This document shows, one piece after another, positions 44,676-56,792 of a stretch of DNA of 64,000 nucleotides. The notes below the pieces were generated by a model. It ran no database searches. It saw nothing but the letters and a program-made list of their open reading frames with translations, and was not told the DNA's origin. Source of the stretch: Cadophora sp. MPI-SDFR-AT-0126 (Eukaryota; Ascomycota; Leotiomycetes; Helotiales; Ploettnerulaceae); NCBI GenBank assembly GCA_020747065.1, contig JAGMVK010000008.1, positions 1,612,001 to 1,676,000 on the forward strand, given 5' to 3'. The number at the start of each line of letters is the position of its first letter. Position 1 is the first letter of the stretch. Position numbers and translations under genes: made by a program.

Positions 44676-47021
44676 ATGAGCAGGTGGTTCAGAGGTGCGA
44701 CCAAGGCTGCGGCCCCAATGGTTGCCGAGGAAGAAGATCGACATCTATTGCAGGTTGAGCAGGCATTGTTGAAGCTACTCAACGATGACATTGCAGAAGC
44801 GGACAAGATCCTGAAACAGCAGAACTCCTCGTACCATCACCTGGGACGGGGAATATCCAGTTTCATATCTTCGATGCTGGCTGCTGAGAAGGAACTGATG
44901 AAAGATGCTGCTTCTATTCTACAGTCGGCTGAGAATAAGACCTGGGAGGATATGAAGACTGCTCAGAAATCTCCTACCGCGTTTCAATCTCACATATATC
45001 CGCCCGGAACGGAGTATCTTTTGTGTTATGCTAGTAAGTCTCCATCTTCTACATTGGAAATTATATATGCTAATCTTAACTTTCGTCTCGCAATTGACAA
45101 GTGCAATATGTGCTGTTCTGTCCGGAAGCGTGACCGGAGCAATGGGAGGCTTCTTCAAGCTACGAAAGAGCTTTATGACTCTCGATGGTATCATGGATAT
45201 TGAGTCAAAGTATCTGCAGAAACGAGCAGCTTCTCGAAGAGGCTCTGTTGCTTCACGTAAAGATGCTGAAAGCGAAAGTATTAGGTTACCACATGGTGGC
45301 GATGGAGCTTCTCTTCAAGCAGTCACCACTGACGATGAGAAGGCGGCTATTGCAGGGGCCGCCGTTCTCAACGGAACACCGGGGAGCCCGATGTTGAATC
45401 GAACACAGACTTCTACAACTACTGGTTCATTACAGATTCCTACTCGAGTTGAGAGCAAGCTTCTGGATATTGACCCGGCATCCGTTGGGATCACTTCTCA
45501 TACCGACATTTTCATTCACTCGGGCACGAGACTTTGTTATGGTATTCTGCTTGTTGTATTTTCAATGATTGAGAATCCCGTGTTTAACAGAATCCTGTAC
45601 AGTTAGTATTAGCCGTCCTACCAAAAGGCATTTACTAATAATATTGTTAGTCGTCGGGTTCAAGGGAGACAGGGAACGGGGAACCAGATATCTTTGGCAA
45701 GCGGCCCGTTTCAATAACTTCAACAGCGCCATTGCGGGGATAGTGCTACTTGCATACTACAACGGCTTAGTCGGCTTTTGTGATATTCTTCCTACAGACG
45801 AAATGGCAAGTGACGATATCTCTGGATACCCAAGAGCCAAGTGCCATGCTCTGTTGGGAGATATGCGGCGCAGATATCCAGAGTCCAAGCTATGGAAGAT
45901 GGAGGAGGCCCGAATGCACTCGTCCAACAGAAACCTTGGTGCCGCAATCAAAATACTATCAGAAAACTCCAACAGCCAGATGAAGCAGATTGCTCTTATC
46001 AATATTTTCGAACTTTCTCTTGTAGGTGCCGCATGAATTCAGACAGTGTTTTGAGAAACTCGAAAATACTGACTGTAGAGTAGTCTGCTATGTATTCTCA
46101 AGACTATGACTTGACCGCAAGAAGTTGGATCCAAGCGGCAGAGTTGAGCACTTGGTCACCAACATTGTATGCGTATCTGACGGGTGTGGCATATCTGGAG
46201 TCATACCGCAATGTTCGTGAGAGCGATCCAGCCGCAGCCAAGACGTTCAAGGAGAAAGCAACCGAATTTCTCAAAAAGGCCCCGACTATGGCAGGCAGTG
46301 AGTCTACATTATTGGAACTTCTTTAATCTTGAAGTATAGCAGCAAAACATACTGATATATATGCTACTAGAACAAAAAGTCATGGCACAGAATCTTCCCT
46401 TCGATCTGTACATTGTTCGCAAAGTACAGAAATGGGAGGAGAGATCCAAGTCGTGGAAGGTGGACCTCATCGATGCAATCGGTGTAAGCCCATTGACCGA
46501 AATGGTATACTTCTGGGGTGGAATGAAGAAACAAGACAACGTTCAGCTACAACAGTCTCTTGACTGCCTTTCTTGGGACAGGACAACCCATGCAGAAAAG
46601 TTTAAAGCTGATCTTGACGAGACCGCGATCCAGGCGGTTCTCCAGGCTGCTCTGATCCGAAACCTGGGACAGTACGATGAAGCCAGAAAAATCCTTAAAA
46701 CCGAAATTCTACCTCACGACAAGTAAACTTCCCCCCTTTGTGACAGCGTTATAGTGGCTAATCATTCGCAGAAACGCATTCCGTGGCCATTTGAAAGACG
46801 ATTGGACTTGTCCCAGCGCACACTACGAAATGGCTGCTTTGGCTTGGGTAGAAAAGGACCTGGATGGCGCGGATCATAAAGCTAAGGTCATTGACTGCCA
46901 GGAATGGCTTACCAAGACACAGAAATGGCCGTACGAATGGGTCTTAGATTCGAGGATGTCCATCAAGCTCACGACGTCAATTCTTACTGTGAAGAGGCAC
47001 AAGAAGATCATGGGCTTTTAG
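44676..47021 (+). CDS. IML2: Inclusion body clearance protein IML2 / TTC39 family
   Basis: TPR-repeat protein of the Iml2/TTC39 family, linked in yeast to lipid-droplet-dependent clearance of inclusion bodies. Exons: 44676-45033, about 45086-45601, 45651-46021, 46084-46297, 46371-46722 and 46772-47021. Landmarks: QVEQALLKLLNDDIAEADKI, FFKLRKSFMTLDGI, SGTRLCYGILLVVFSMIENP, RYLWQAARFNNFNSAIAGIV, PESKLWKMEEARMHS and the C-terminal CPSAHYEMAALAWVEK with LDSRMSIKLTT. About 706 residues. A disordered Ser-rich insert lies near residues 165-260. The first intron is irregular: its only late AG acceptor throws the frame, whereas a GT-CG intron keeps the family residues SQLTSAICAVLSGS. Confidence 0.88.
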
Positions 47022-47521
47022 ATGTGTTGCCGAGAGGTGTATATAGACGGATCACGTTTGCTTGTGGTTTATGAAGTCACGGCCTATAGTCAAAGGAAAA
47101 ACTTCGGCGAATAAGGTTCACGGGTTGTGGAAAGGTTGTGTGGTTTCAGGGTACGGAACAGCTTGTGCTCAAGGCCAGCTACAGGAATGTTCTGGTCCTG
47201 CAACGGAAAAGAATAATATACTGTGCACTTCGCCTTGTTTTCTGCAGGGTTCCAATCGTCTCAAAACGTCGATTCAATCGTGTTGAATTCAATTTCCCCG
47301 TAATGTTTCCTTTGTTGACATTTGAGATAGGCGAGTGCTTCACTTTCATTCTTTTCATGGTCTTAAACAACCCTATACCATATCACTGAAAGAAGTATGT
47401 AGTTCAAACCGACAATAGTGAACAGAATACGTATTACTTACCCAGCAGCTGGCTTCCAGTCCTCCACATCGTTCACTTCGTCGTGCAACAATACCACCTC
47501 CCTCCACAGAAAACGTCAAAC
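47022..47521. other. Intergenic region
   Basis: 500 bp of 3' flank and promoter; nothing supported. Confidence 0.4.
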
Positions 47522-48226
47522 ATGTGCAGCCGAACGATTACCACCTTTGCATGTTGCCAGAGAATGCAGACATTAATACAATCACCGTGTCAAGACTTCA
47601 TGACATCCGAGTCTTGCAACGTCCCACCGACTCAAGCGACTGATCCCGGACCATGTGCTGGTTGTCTGAACCTACGAACGAATGCCCCAAGACACCGACT
47701 GCCTTCGGGCCAGTCGAGACTTTCACATTTGATGGGGGAAAATCCCGTGGATGAGCAAAGCCCACGGAGTCCATTTGTCGAAATACCCGCCCAAGCAGCT
47801 ACAACATATACACAGTGGCCAAGAACTGCCTCAGCATGGAATTCGTACGATCGAATGTTTTCACCTGCAGAGCCCGAAGTCACTGGAATCACAACTGGAC
47901 CAGCTTTCGATCGGGAAGAAGCGCGTCAAGTCCGCCAGGGCAGCACCATCACGGATAGGTTATACAATAATTCCCCTCGTCGCGAGCGGGTCAGAAACCT
48001 CTCAATAGCCATCCCAAGCCGTGACGGGCCTCCGGCGTATGATCCTAGAGCCAGGACTGAGCCTGCGAGGGATAGTCGGATCGGGTCAGCGAAACAGGTA
48101 GCCGAGTCTGGCGGAATGATTGCTCGTCTGGCGTCGAGTGAGGAGGTTCCGAGTCCAGAGCAGTCACCGTTGGAGGAGGCGATTCAGTATCTTGATGCTG
48201 TGACACGACCGAGTTATAGAGCTTAG
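47522..48226 (+). CDS. Uncharacterised protein with Cys-rich N-terminus
   Basis: Single exon, 234 residues from the ATG at 47522 (an in-frame upstream ATG-like start at 47483 would add 13). The first 50 residues carry eight cysteines (MCSRTITTFACCQRM, QSPCQDFM, SCNVPP, GPCAGC), spaced like a possible metal-binding or disulphide module. The rest is disordered, with Arg/Ser/Pro-rich segments (NNSPRRERVRNLSIAI, DGPPAYDPRARTEPA) and a terminal helix EEAIQYLDAV. There is no signal peptide, so the cysteines more likely bind metal than form disulphides. No family recognised. Similar short Cys-headed proteins are common in filamentous ascomycetes. Confidence 0.65.
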   Translation: MCSRTITTFACCQRMQTLIQSPCQDFMTSESCNVPPTQATDPGPCAGCLNLRTNAPRHRLPSGQSRLSHLMGENPVDEQSPRSPFVEIPAQAATTYTQWPRTASAWNSYDRMFSPAEPEVTGITTGPAFDREEARQVRQGSTITDRLYNNSPRRERVRNLSIAIPSRDGPPAYDPRARTEPARDSRIGSAKQVAESGGMIARLASSEEVPSPEQSPLEEAIQYLDAVTRPSYRA

Positions 48227-48922
48227 GCGGTACTAGACGGTTGAGATGGTGTGAATCGTGTGAAAGAGGTGTGTTTGGGGGAGTCTGGCATTTGCCCTTT
48301 GTTTCATGTCTTCACACCTTGGACGATAAGGACGGAGTTGTAGGATGTTCCTGTCACTTGCTATTTCTTTCGACTTGCCACGATACCTATTGAAGTCTGA
48401 CTTCTGTTTCCGAAATTTCATTTGCAGAAGCTCCTGTAGATAATGCTAGATTGTGGACCTTCACTCCTGGGATGGACCACTTACTTCCAAACGTATGTTG
48501 CTTCTCGATTACCCACGTTCTTAGTTACCATTAACGGAGAGTCAAATGCCTAATGGCTGACAGGTCATCGAGTACTCTGTGATGAATGTTGATATGCTAT
48601 GCAACAAGCTCAACTATCGTCAATACAGACGACCCCAGCGTCCCATGCCTGTCTCTCTCAAGGAGCAAAGGGAGGAGCGTTCATTCGCTCTGCAATTTGG
48701 AAGGTGCGGATAGTATAAAGCCCCTTCCCCCCCTCGAAATCCGATCTTTCCCTGTGATTCCGTCCTCATCCTCGAATCAACAAGTGAGGCAATCTGGTTT
48801 GGAACTTGTAGGCGCGATAACGTAGTCAATGGGGTTCACGAAATATATGGGGTACATTCATCAATTGTCTGCGAGTCACCACTCGTATAGTCTACTACGA
48901 TTGCTAATTGATATTCCATGGT
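48227..48922. other. Convergent intergenic region
   Basis: About 700 bp between the stop codons; nothing supported. Confidence 0.4.
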
Positions 48923-50212
48923 CTATTCGAACCATCTTCTTTCTCGCTCTTGACACCAATCTCCGAGCTCGCGGATATAATCATCTACCATTGAGTCCTC
49001 AAGATGATCAACATGGTAATTGGGGACAATCCTCCGGCTCGTATCTGGTCCATGCTCTCTTCTTTCAGCCAGTTTCTTCCGATAAAAACAGGCTGCCAGC
49101 GGTTGCTTGGTAGCTTCGAGAATTTGTATCACATTGTAATCTGTGTCAATATGTTCTTCCAACCAGGATCGCAACTCGTCTGGTCTTACCTCTCCCGCGA
49201 ACTCGACGAGCCGAACGCACAGTCTGATCCACTGTGTTACGGCTTCTGCGTCGAACGTGCCTTCATGGTGGCGGAATTCCACTGTCTTCTTGGTTTTTTC
49301 AGCTTCCACGAAGTTTTCATAAGAGTCGGAAGTTCCCTTCTCCATGAGGTTGCTAATGCTGTAACCCATATTATTACAAAGCATCTTCGATGGGGTACTG
49401 GGTAAGCTAAGCATATGCACGATTTCATTGATCTCTTGGGTATCAAAGATACGCCGCAAACCATCTCTCGCATTCATTCCCCTCGCCTGGAGCTGAAGGC
49501 CCAAATACGAATGCGCTCGAAGAGAGCCATTATATCTGGTTGGGCCCACCCTGTGCTGAGGATGTAGAGTATCCAGTTGAGATTCGAAAGTCCACAGGAT
49601 TGCCATCAAGTTTCGAAGATGTGGCACTGTGAAGCCACGAATGCCATTCCCTACGTGAACATGAGTTGAGCAGCTCGTGTTTGAGATCAGTCGATATTGA
49701 GACGGTAATGTTTCGCAAACAAGTGTCACTTCATTCAGTGCTTCTTTGCAGAAGTTGAATGGTGGGGATGCTACCTCAATATCCCTAAACTTGTAATTCA
49801 GAGGTGGGAATTTGATACTGGAGTCATTTTTGACGATCCACGAACTTGCCAGGTCGTAAGGAGTCGCATTTGCGTCCACGTCGCTGCAACAACGAAGTCG
49901 TTGTTTTAGAGTGTTTGCGATATGTTGTTGGATAGGTTCCCACTCGTCTATATCGTCGTCGATACAAATAGGTTCGTGTAACCCCAAGCAGGGGATCTCA
50001 GCAAGGGGAAATTCTGGTGGGCCAGTTTCTAATATACCATAAACTTGACGACTGTCTTCTGGATTGGGATCTATGTAGCCTTGAGGAAGACATGCGATGC
50101 CAAACTCAAGCTCCACTCCGAATGTGAGAGCAGGTCTGGGCATGATTTCGTTGTCAGAAGTACCGTCCGGTTTATCTTTTGGCGAAGGGGTTCCGGTATA
50201 GGAACTCATCAT
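48923..50212 (-). CDS. Putative amidoligase-domain protein
   Basis: Member of the ATP-grasp-unrelated, glutamine-synthetase-like amidoligase superfamily; substrate unknown. Single exon, 429 residues from the ATG at 50212 (MMSSYTGTPSPKD); an ATG at 50308 would add 32 residues. Signatures: LTFGVELEFGIACLP (metal-binding Glu-x-Glu strand), STHVHVGNGIRGFTVPHLRN (His-x-His motif), LDTLHPQHRVGPTRYNGSLR, and VEFRHHEGTFDAEAVTQWIRLCVRLVEFA near the end. These are the strand-metal residues conserved in fungal amidoligase proteins. In bacteria related proteins sit in peptide-tag or cell-wall loci; in fungi they are scattered single genes of unknown role. No signal peptide. Confidence 0.85.
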   Translation of the reverse strand: MMSSYTGTPSPKDKPDGTSDNEIMPRPALTFGVELEFGIACLPQGYIDPNPEDSRQVYGILETGPPEFPLAEIPCLGLHEPICIDDDIDEWEPIQQHIANTLKQRLRCCSDVDANATPYDLASSWIVKNDSSIKFPPLNYKFRDIEVASPPFNFCKEALNEVTLVCETLPSQYRLISNTSCSTHVHVGNGIRGFTVPHLRNLMAILWTFESQLDTLHPQHRVGPTRYNGSLRAHSYLGLQLQARGMNARDGLRRIFDTQEINEIVHMLSLPSTPSKMLCNNMGYSISNLMEKGTSDSYENFVEAEKTKKTVEFRHHEGTFDAEAVTQWIRLCVRLVEFAGEVRPDELRSWLEEHIDTDYNVIQILEATKQPLAACFYRKKLAERREHGPDTSRRIVPNYHVDHLEDSMVDDYIRELGDWCQERERRWFE

Positions 50213-51656
50213 GTTTGGAAACAAGATGAACTCGAAAGGTTGTGACTTTACTGTAGGAGGGAAAACGAGAGGAGAAAAACGTACAATGGACCCAAAAAGC
50301 CTGAACATTGGTGCGAGCGTGTGTTGAATCCTTTGGGTTCAAAATACAATGCATTGTGCTTTATCTTGAAGATATACCTCGCAACAGCACATTGTTCTTT
50401 GTCAGATATCATGAACAACTTCTCATTTCTTGACAAGGACTCTTTGTATGATGTTCTTTGAGTTGTTTGTGAAGTGATGCTGTTGTTGGAACCATCAATA
50501 AAAATCGCATTGTCCTGGTTGTGTATGTGGATGCCATGACCACAAAGTCTTGCCTGTCTCCAGGACCCTGGCTACCATGATTCACTTCGTTGCAACAATG
50601 AGACTTGCCGTACGATTTGAAATTTTGCGGAGGCTCCCACTTTAGCTGATGTTTTACAACATCAAGACTCTTTGCACTGTTTTCCACATGCCGAACCTCA
50701 CTTACTTGCTGATTCCTCCCTACACATGAGATCTTACCAGACCTACTGGCTTTGCCGTCATGAATTTTCTGTTCGGTGTTCAATCAACAAACACGAGTAA
50801 TCGATCGAGCCTTGCAGGTTCGTAGCCAGCACCACGTACAGGTGGGAGTGCGACTTCTGCTGGCCGTGCGAGTGCAAGTGCACTTGCACTTCTCGCAGAT
50901 AACTAGATGTTGTGGGAGTACGGCGCCAGACAAGTTACTGCGTTCACTCGAACAAATCTTGAACCTCGTAATTAAAGTCGAAGAAACTACTACGAGCCTC
51001 TGTCAATGACGACGCGGAAAGGAGAGGAGTGAAGAGTAAGTACTATTGAAGCATGCTTGACAAGTGCCTCTGTTAGACTCAGTAGCAGAATGCTAAAATT
51101 CTAAAAGCATTATGGGGCCTGTCTGTTCGATCACTTGATATCCTTTTCAACTGTCTCAGCCACAGATTGTCGATCCCCCACTTGCCCAACTCAGCATGAT
51201 CCTCGCTTTCCTCATGTGTTGGTACGCTCGTATCAAAACTTTCCACTCCATCTTCACACTGTCAAATAAGCGAGTCGGCCCTGATTTTGATACCTTGGTA
51301 TTCCCTATGCTAGTCGCCATAATCAACAGTGCCATTGGCAAAGCCTCAACCACTAAGGCCCGTCCTCATCACCAGCCTTGATTCTCCAATCGATCATGAA
51401 TCATCCACTCATCCCATTAATCCTGCCACCATTTCAGTCGCAGCGCCATATCTCTGCATGCAGTCGCAAAACACCCGAGATAAAAGCAGAGAAGATGCCA
51501 GAAGCGCGGTTTCACGAGCCACAACACCAATGCTAAAGGAAACGCTATAAAACAAAAGTACAATATGCACAACCCAGCCACAGACCCGTCAAGAACGTAA
51601 TATCGGGAAGAATCCAGTTCTCACAGCTAGTCGGAAGCCCAGTGACCACCGCCGAT
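50213..51656. other. Intergenic region
   Basis: About 1.4 kb, promoter of the amidoligase gene and 3' flank of the DUF7707 gene. A purine/pyrimidine-alternating gtgcgagtgcaagtgcac segment occurs near 50865-50888. Open frames here (for example 50783-50409 leftward) lack support. Confidence 0.45.
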
Positions 51657-52351
51657 CTAAAGCATGTAACCGAAAGCAGCAGCGACACCCAGAGCGATGG
51701 CACCGGTACCGAATTGTGCAGGCATCATAGTTGCAGCAGCAGCGGTTGATGAGCTGGTAGGGGCACTGGTTCCAGAAGATGCTGGGTTGGCAGTACCGGT
51801 TGGGGTAGAGGTGGCACTTGCGCTGGAGCTGACGGCGGCAGCGGTGAAGTTGGCAGGATCAAGGTGACCGCAATTTGCCTTCTCGTTTGCATCACAGTTT
51901 GCTTGAGCAGACGCTACGCCGACATTGCTTGCGATGCACTGCTTGTAGATCTGCTCGCAGATGAAGGTTGGCATGGTGTTCTGGTAGTAAATGAGACCTG
52001 GTTCCGAGCTGTTGGCGCCACAAGTGCAGTTGAAGCTCAAAGTGGTCTAGGTAGGATGATAGTTAGCAATTGATGGATGAAAAGGACGGCAAGTGGCACA
52101 TACGACATCACAGTCATTGTTCTGAAGATCGCCACTGCAAAGGGTTCCGCAGGTGTTCTTCTGACCAAGACACCATTGAGCTGCAGACAGAGTCAGTGTA
52201 TGCTCCGCACAGTAGTCAAGCGCACCGGAAGCTACTTACATCTCATGGTGGGATCGATGGTGTTGGGGTCGATGGAGGAGTTGGAAGTGGTGCTTTGCGC
52301 AGCGACGAAGCTGGCGAACAGCGCAACGGCGACGGTTGACTTCGCAAACAT
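51657..52351 (-). CDS. GPI-anchored extracellular protein, DUF7707 type
   Basis: Cell-surface protein of unknown function. Three exons: 52351-52240, 52180-52104 and 52046-51657, giving 192 residues. Signal peptide MFAKSTVAVALFASFVAAQS, then the cysteine-rich domain: SQWCLGQKNTCGTLCSGD, NNDCDV, CTCGANSSEPGLIYYQNTMPTFICEQIYKQC and ANCDANEKANCG, ten cysteines in all in the family arrangement. A Ser/Thr-rich stalk (SSSASATSTPTG) leads to a hydrophobic C-terminus (FGTGAIALGVAAAFGYML) preceded by small residues, the GPI-attachment pattern. Such proteins are abundant in Leotiomycetes and Sordariomycetes walls. Confidence 0.9.
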
Positions 52352-54129
52352 GTTGACGGTTCGGGAGAATGGGATTGTTGAGTGTGGGATTGATTGCGAC
52401 TCAATTGATGATATTGAGAGGTGGAAGGTGATGATGCTGTTGGAGAGGAGGGTGGCTGCGGAGTTGATTGAGTGTTTGAGAAGACGAGACAAAAGTGAAG
52501 CTCTGCACAAAGAAGTGGGAAGGGATGGATGGTGAGGGAAAGCAAAGGTAAATAAATCGTGAGGCCGGACAGGCTTGAGCCTGCACCTGCACCTGCCTCG
52601 CAGCCCAGGCTTGCAGGGACGGAAACGCTAAAAACACAACACTAGTGTCTCTAGAGAGAGAACGATTGGCTGGCCTCCGGCTCTATGCTACACTGGGCTA
52701 GCTGGGGTCTCAGGCACTAGGAAGCTCGGCTGGGGTGCGGCGCAGCGCTCCCACACTACATACACTACAGAGCAGCTAACAGAACAGCTAACAGCACAGC
52801 ACAGTGCTGGGCAACGCTTGGGACAACTGGAGAGACAGCACCACGCCAGCAGTGCAGCAGTAACACCAACATCACTGGATCGTATTCAGCACATGCGGAT
52901 GCGCGTGACATGCATATTATAGGTCGTACTACTAGTATATCCGTCCAATCCGAAACTCCGACGCATCAGCTTGGCTTCCTTCTATCTTCTACTTCTATCA
53001 TCGCTTGCGTGTGCACAATTTTTCTATCGAAAGCTCGATTTTCTGGCACCGTACCTGAAGGGATGAGGAAAGGAATATTAATATTACTACGGGGCCACGG
53101 GCATGTTAATATCCTGCCCCTGCCCAAGGAGATTGCTGCATCTCGGTCACACCAGCACCCTCGCAAGCCTGAGCCGAACCTTGCGGCGACTGGAACTGAC
53201 TGGCATGGCATGGAAAGCCCTTATCAGGATTGCCACGGGGGTTGGGATGTGTGGATGTGGATGCTCTTTTGGCGCCATGTCTGGATTCGCTTGGCCCGAT
53301 ATCTTGATATTTGTGCACCAGCTGCTGCACGAAGCGCATGCAGGTTCTGGAAGCAAGCAAGCGCGCTCGTGTGCTTTGCTCTGCCATGGCATGGCAGGGC
53401 ACTGTGGCGATGTCCAAGCCAAAAGGACCAGAGGACGACGACGACGCAACAATGGCCATCGTCGATTCCACTCTATTTCATTGGGTGACAGCAGTCTGGT
53501 CTGAAGTGCTAGTGCATCTCTTACCGAGAGAACGTCGCGAGCGAGGCATTTTCTGTATCATGGATATACTTAGCCCTTCGCCTCTGGCTCTTGCTGGTGC
53601 ATGGCCGAGACTCGAGGGGAGGGGGTAAGGAGGAAAATCAAGACTTTTCTTCTCTCGCCAGAATTGACCATGAAACCTCACGAGTCTGCACGATATCTAG
53701 CTTATCTGGACGATCATCCGTCAGGCTCATCTCACAAGTTGTTTCAGGTGAATATCAAAGTGTCAAATCTCCAGATTCTCTCCAGCTTGCTCATTGGTGG
53801 ACGGGGAGGAAACAGTCCACCTTGTTCTTTCTTGCATCTTCCAGCAGGGAAACAAGTCCTTGTCACGGCGGCCAAGCTTTTTGGCCCGCTCCTCGATCTG
53901 GTCCATCGTCGTTGGTTGGAAGCTGGCGTTGCTGGTGTCCGCTCGTCGGCTTTAAAAATAAGCTAGACACAATACCCGAAAATCAACAAATGGTGGGGAA
54001 GGCCGATGATCGCGGACAAATGTGAACAAGTGTGAGTGAAATGTGGAAGAGCCTCTCCATCAAAATCCACCCCACCTTTGAAGCATCATCAATGTCTCGA
54101 CGATTTCAAGGTCTATTGCTTCCAAGACC
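52352..54129. other. Intergenic region with overlapping spurious frames
   Basis: About 1.8 kb. Open frames exist on both strands at 52.9-53.9 kb but conflict, have no start or splice support and no domain pattern. It probably holds the long leader of the DUF7707 gene and the transporter promoter. Confidence 0.45.
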
Positions 54130-55930
54130 ATGGCCGAGAACAAGCTTGCTGCTTCCGAAGCTCCTGTGGCAAATGCAGAGTCCGGCCAAAGATCGCTTGA
54201 AACCGGAGAAGATTTGAACAGCTCTGCTTCGGCCTTGAGTGATGATGAAAAGAGGAGATTTGCACAAATAAGAGACAATGACACATTTCGAAAGATTTGG
54301 ACAATTGTCTCTTGGACTCCGAAGAGATGTCGTTGGGATCCAAATTCACCGCCCAAGTTCAGCATGGGATTGAACCTCTTATTTGGATTCGTAAGTGGGG
54401 CATCTTCTGGGCAAGCTCCTTTCAACCAAAGAGCCCAAAGTGTCAAGCGACATTTACGAGATTGAGAAACAACAATGGGATTTTGGAGAAAGAAGATGAT
54501 GATGTCTGATGCTAGGAGCTAATCTGTTCACAGGCAGCAACCTTCACGGTAGCAAATCTCTACTACAACCATCCCATCTTGAACATCTTAGCCGATGAAT
54601 TCAACGTGTCGAACGAGCAAGCAGCACAAATCCCGACTGTAATGCAAGGAGGATATGCAGCAGGACTTTTGTTCCTCTGTCCCCTTGGAGATATTTTCAG
54701 ACGTCGGGCCTTTGTCTTGATTCTGATATTTTTCACTGCAACCATGGTTTGGCCCCTTCCACTTCGAACCACTGTATTATTCTTACCGATATTTCTCAGT
54801 GGCTCGGGTTATGTCTGACAAACTCATTTTCCGTCTTCCTAGCCATATCCTTTATCACAGCAACCTCGACCGTCACTCCACAACTAATGCTCCCTCTCGT
54901 CGGCGACCTAGCACCACCCCACCGCCGCGCAACCGCACTCTCAATCGTCGTCTCCGGCCTCCTCCTCGGCATGCTCATTGCACGGCTCCTCTCCGGAATC
55001 CTGACCCAATACACCTCCTGGCGAAGCATCTATTGGTTCTCTTTCGGAGTCCAATACCTGATCCTAATCCTCCTCTTCTTCTTCATGCCCGACTACCCAT
55101 CCACCAACCCTGGCGGGATAAACTACTTTCGCATGCTGTTCAGCATACTCAAGATGGTTTTCAAACACCCCGTCTTGGTACAAGCCTGTCTAGTCGGTTT
55201 CCTCACCTCAAGTATCTTCACTAACTACTGGACAACACTCACCTTCCTCCTCTCCTCGCCACCGTACTCCTACGATTCCGTGATCATCGGCATTTTCGCT
55301 CTCATAGGAATTGGAGCCATCTGCGTAGGACCGTTCTACTCACGCGCTGTGATTGATCGTTTCGTGCCTGTCTTTAGCGTCATCCTCGGCCTCACATACT
55401 GCCTGATTGGCACCATCATAGGCACATATACAGGGAAACACACCGTCGCCGGTCCGATCATTCAAGCCTTCGCCATCGACATCGGCATCCAATCCTCACA
55501 GATCGCTAATCGATCCGGCATTTTCGCCATCGAGCCCAAAGCCCGAAATAGAGTCAACACCGCCTACATGCTCTGTGTCTTCTGTGGGCAGCTGATGGGG
55601 ACTGCTGTTGGCAACAGGTTGTATGCGCAAGGTGGTTGGGTGTTGAGCGGGAGTGCGAGTGTCGGCTTCATTTGTGGAGCGTTGCTGATTTGCTTTGCGA
55701 AGAGTCCGTGGAATCCGGGATGGATTGGGTGGACGGGCGGGTGGAGTATTAGGAGGAGGGATTTGGGTCCTAAGGAGGATCCTGCTGTTGAGCAGGCGCT
55801 GGACGAGGTTTCTGCGGAGGAAGCTAGGCCGGAGAATGATGGAGGTGAGACGGCTGGGGCTGGGAGAGAAGAAGTTTCTAATGAGAAGGGGAAAGTAACA
55901 GAGCCTACATCGCATATACAAGCATCATAG
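54130..55930 (+). CDS. Major facilitator superfamily transporter
   Basis: Plasma-membrane secondary transporter, substrate unknown. Three exons: 54130-54390, 54534-54746 and 54800-55930, giving 534 residues. A hydrophilic N-terminus of about 75 residues precedes transmembrane helices starting at GLNLLFGF and AATFTVANLYY. The motif A loop reads LCPLGDIFRRR. After the third exon start come WLGLCLTNSFSVFL, LMLPLVGDLAPPHRRATALS, GLLLGMLIARLLSG, ILILLFFFMPDYP, and so on through twelve predicted helices. The last 65 residues form an acidic cytosolic tail. The second intron is needed because the unspliced frame ends soon after FLSGSGYV. It resembles the DHA-like family annotated near bacterial YnfM/YhcA types rather than sugar porters. 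Confidence 0.9.
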
Positions 55931-56792
55931 AGCAAGCTAGATCTAGAATAATCATTTTTAGCATATTAATATCAATTCAACCAGCCCATTAAAACGAAAC
56001 TTCATAGACCAAATGCAACAGAAGTCCCCTAAATAATGCCTCCAGTAGAGAGTATGCTCAGCGGAAGAACGAAATTACGAGAAGACACCGCTCCAATGCA
56101 CTGACTACATTTTCCTTCAAACAATACCACAATATAGTTATAAAAAACCAGAAGAGCAAGAAAATAGTCTAGATTGAATAGGCACTTCATTTCAGCTTTG
56201 TTTTTGGGACTTCTTTTTGCGTCCGAGTCGAGCGTTAGGATTTTTTAGGCTTGTTTTGTTGTTCGGAAATTTTTAAGCGAATGTCGAGCATGAGACTCAG
56301 GATACACAACAGCGCGATCATCAGTAGGCGTGTTCGTCTAAGAGGAAAGGTCGATTGGAACACTGGCGTAAGTACTCACTATGCCCAACTCCGAAATCCT
56401 TGATTTGCATTCTCCTAAGAGGATTAGCGTAGATCAATGCGGCTGCTTGTCGCGATGCACTAACGAGACAGCTCAGTCAGGAGAAATAGGTGAAGGCTGC
56501 AGACAGCTGTTATGGGTATATAATATTCATTTCTAACCCTTCTCTACTTTTTCGCGCTCAAAGCTTAATGCTCATTCGTGTACTTAGACATTACAAAAGG
56601 GTATCATATCAGTGTTTCCATCCAATAACGACAAATCGTCCTTTACCTTGCTCCCCGAATTTCCCGCTCGAAAGACCGCCGAAAATATATACCCAATTCC
56701 AAACTCCGGATCCATACAACATTTCGTATACCATGTATTTCCCATTGCCTCTTGTCATCGTATTCCTGGCTTTGTTTCTCGGCCCAAGAACC
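55931..56792. other. Convergent intergenic region
   Basis: About 860 bp, AT-rich 3' flanks of the transporter and kelch genes; no gene seen. A small rightward frame at 56490-56873 overlaps the kelch 3' end and is rejected. Confidence 0.45.

Noticed and set aside
52910..54025. Open frames up to 192 codons on both strands
   Set aside because: No consistent frame, no start context, no homology-like motifs; likely chance in a GC-balanced intergenic region.
54391..54533. Frameshift in the MFS transporter
   Set aside because: Explained by a normal intron (GTAAGT donor, TTCACAG acceptor); the later stop after FLSGSGYV is likewise inside a second intron.
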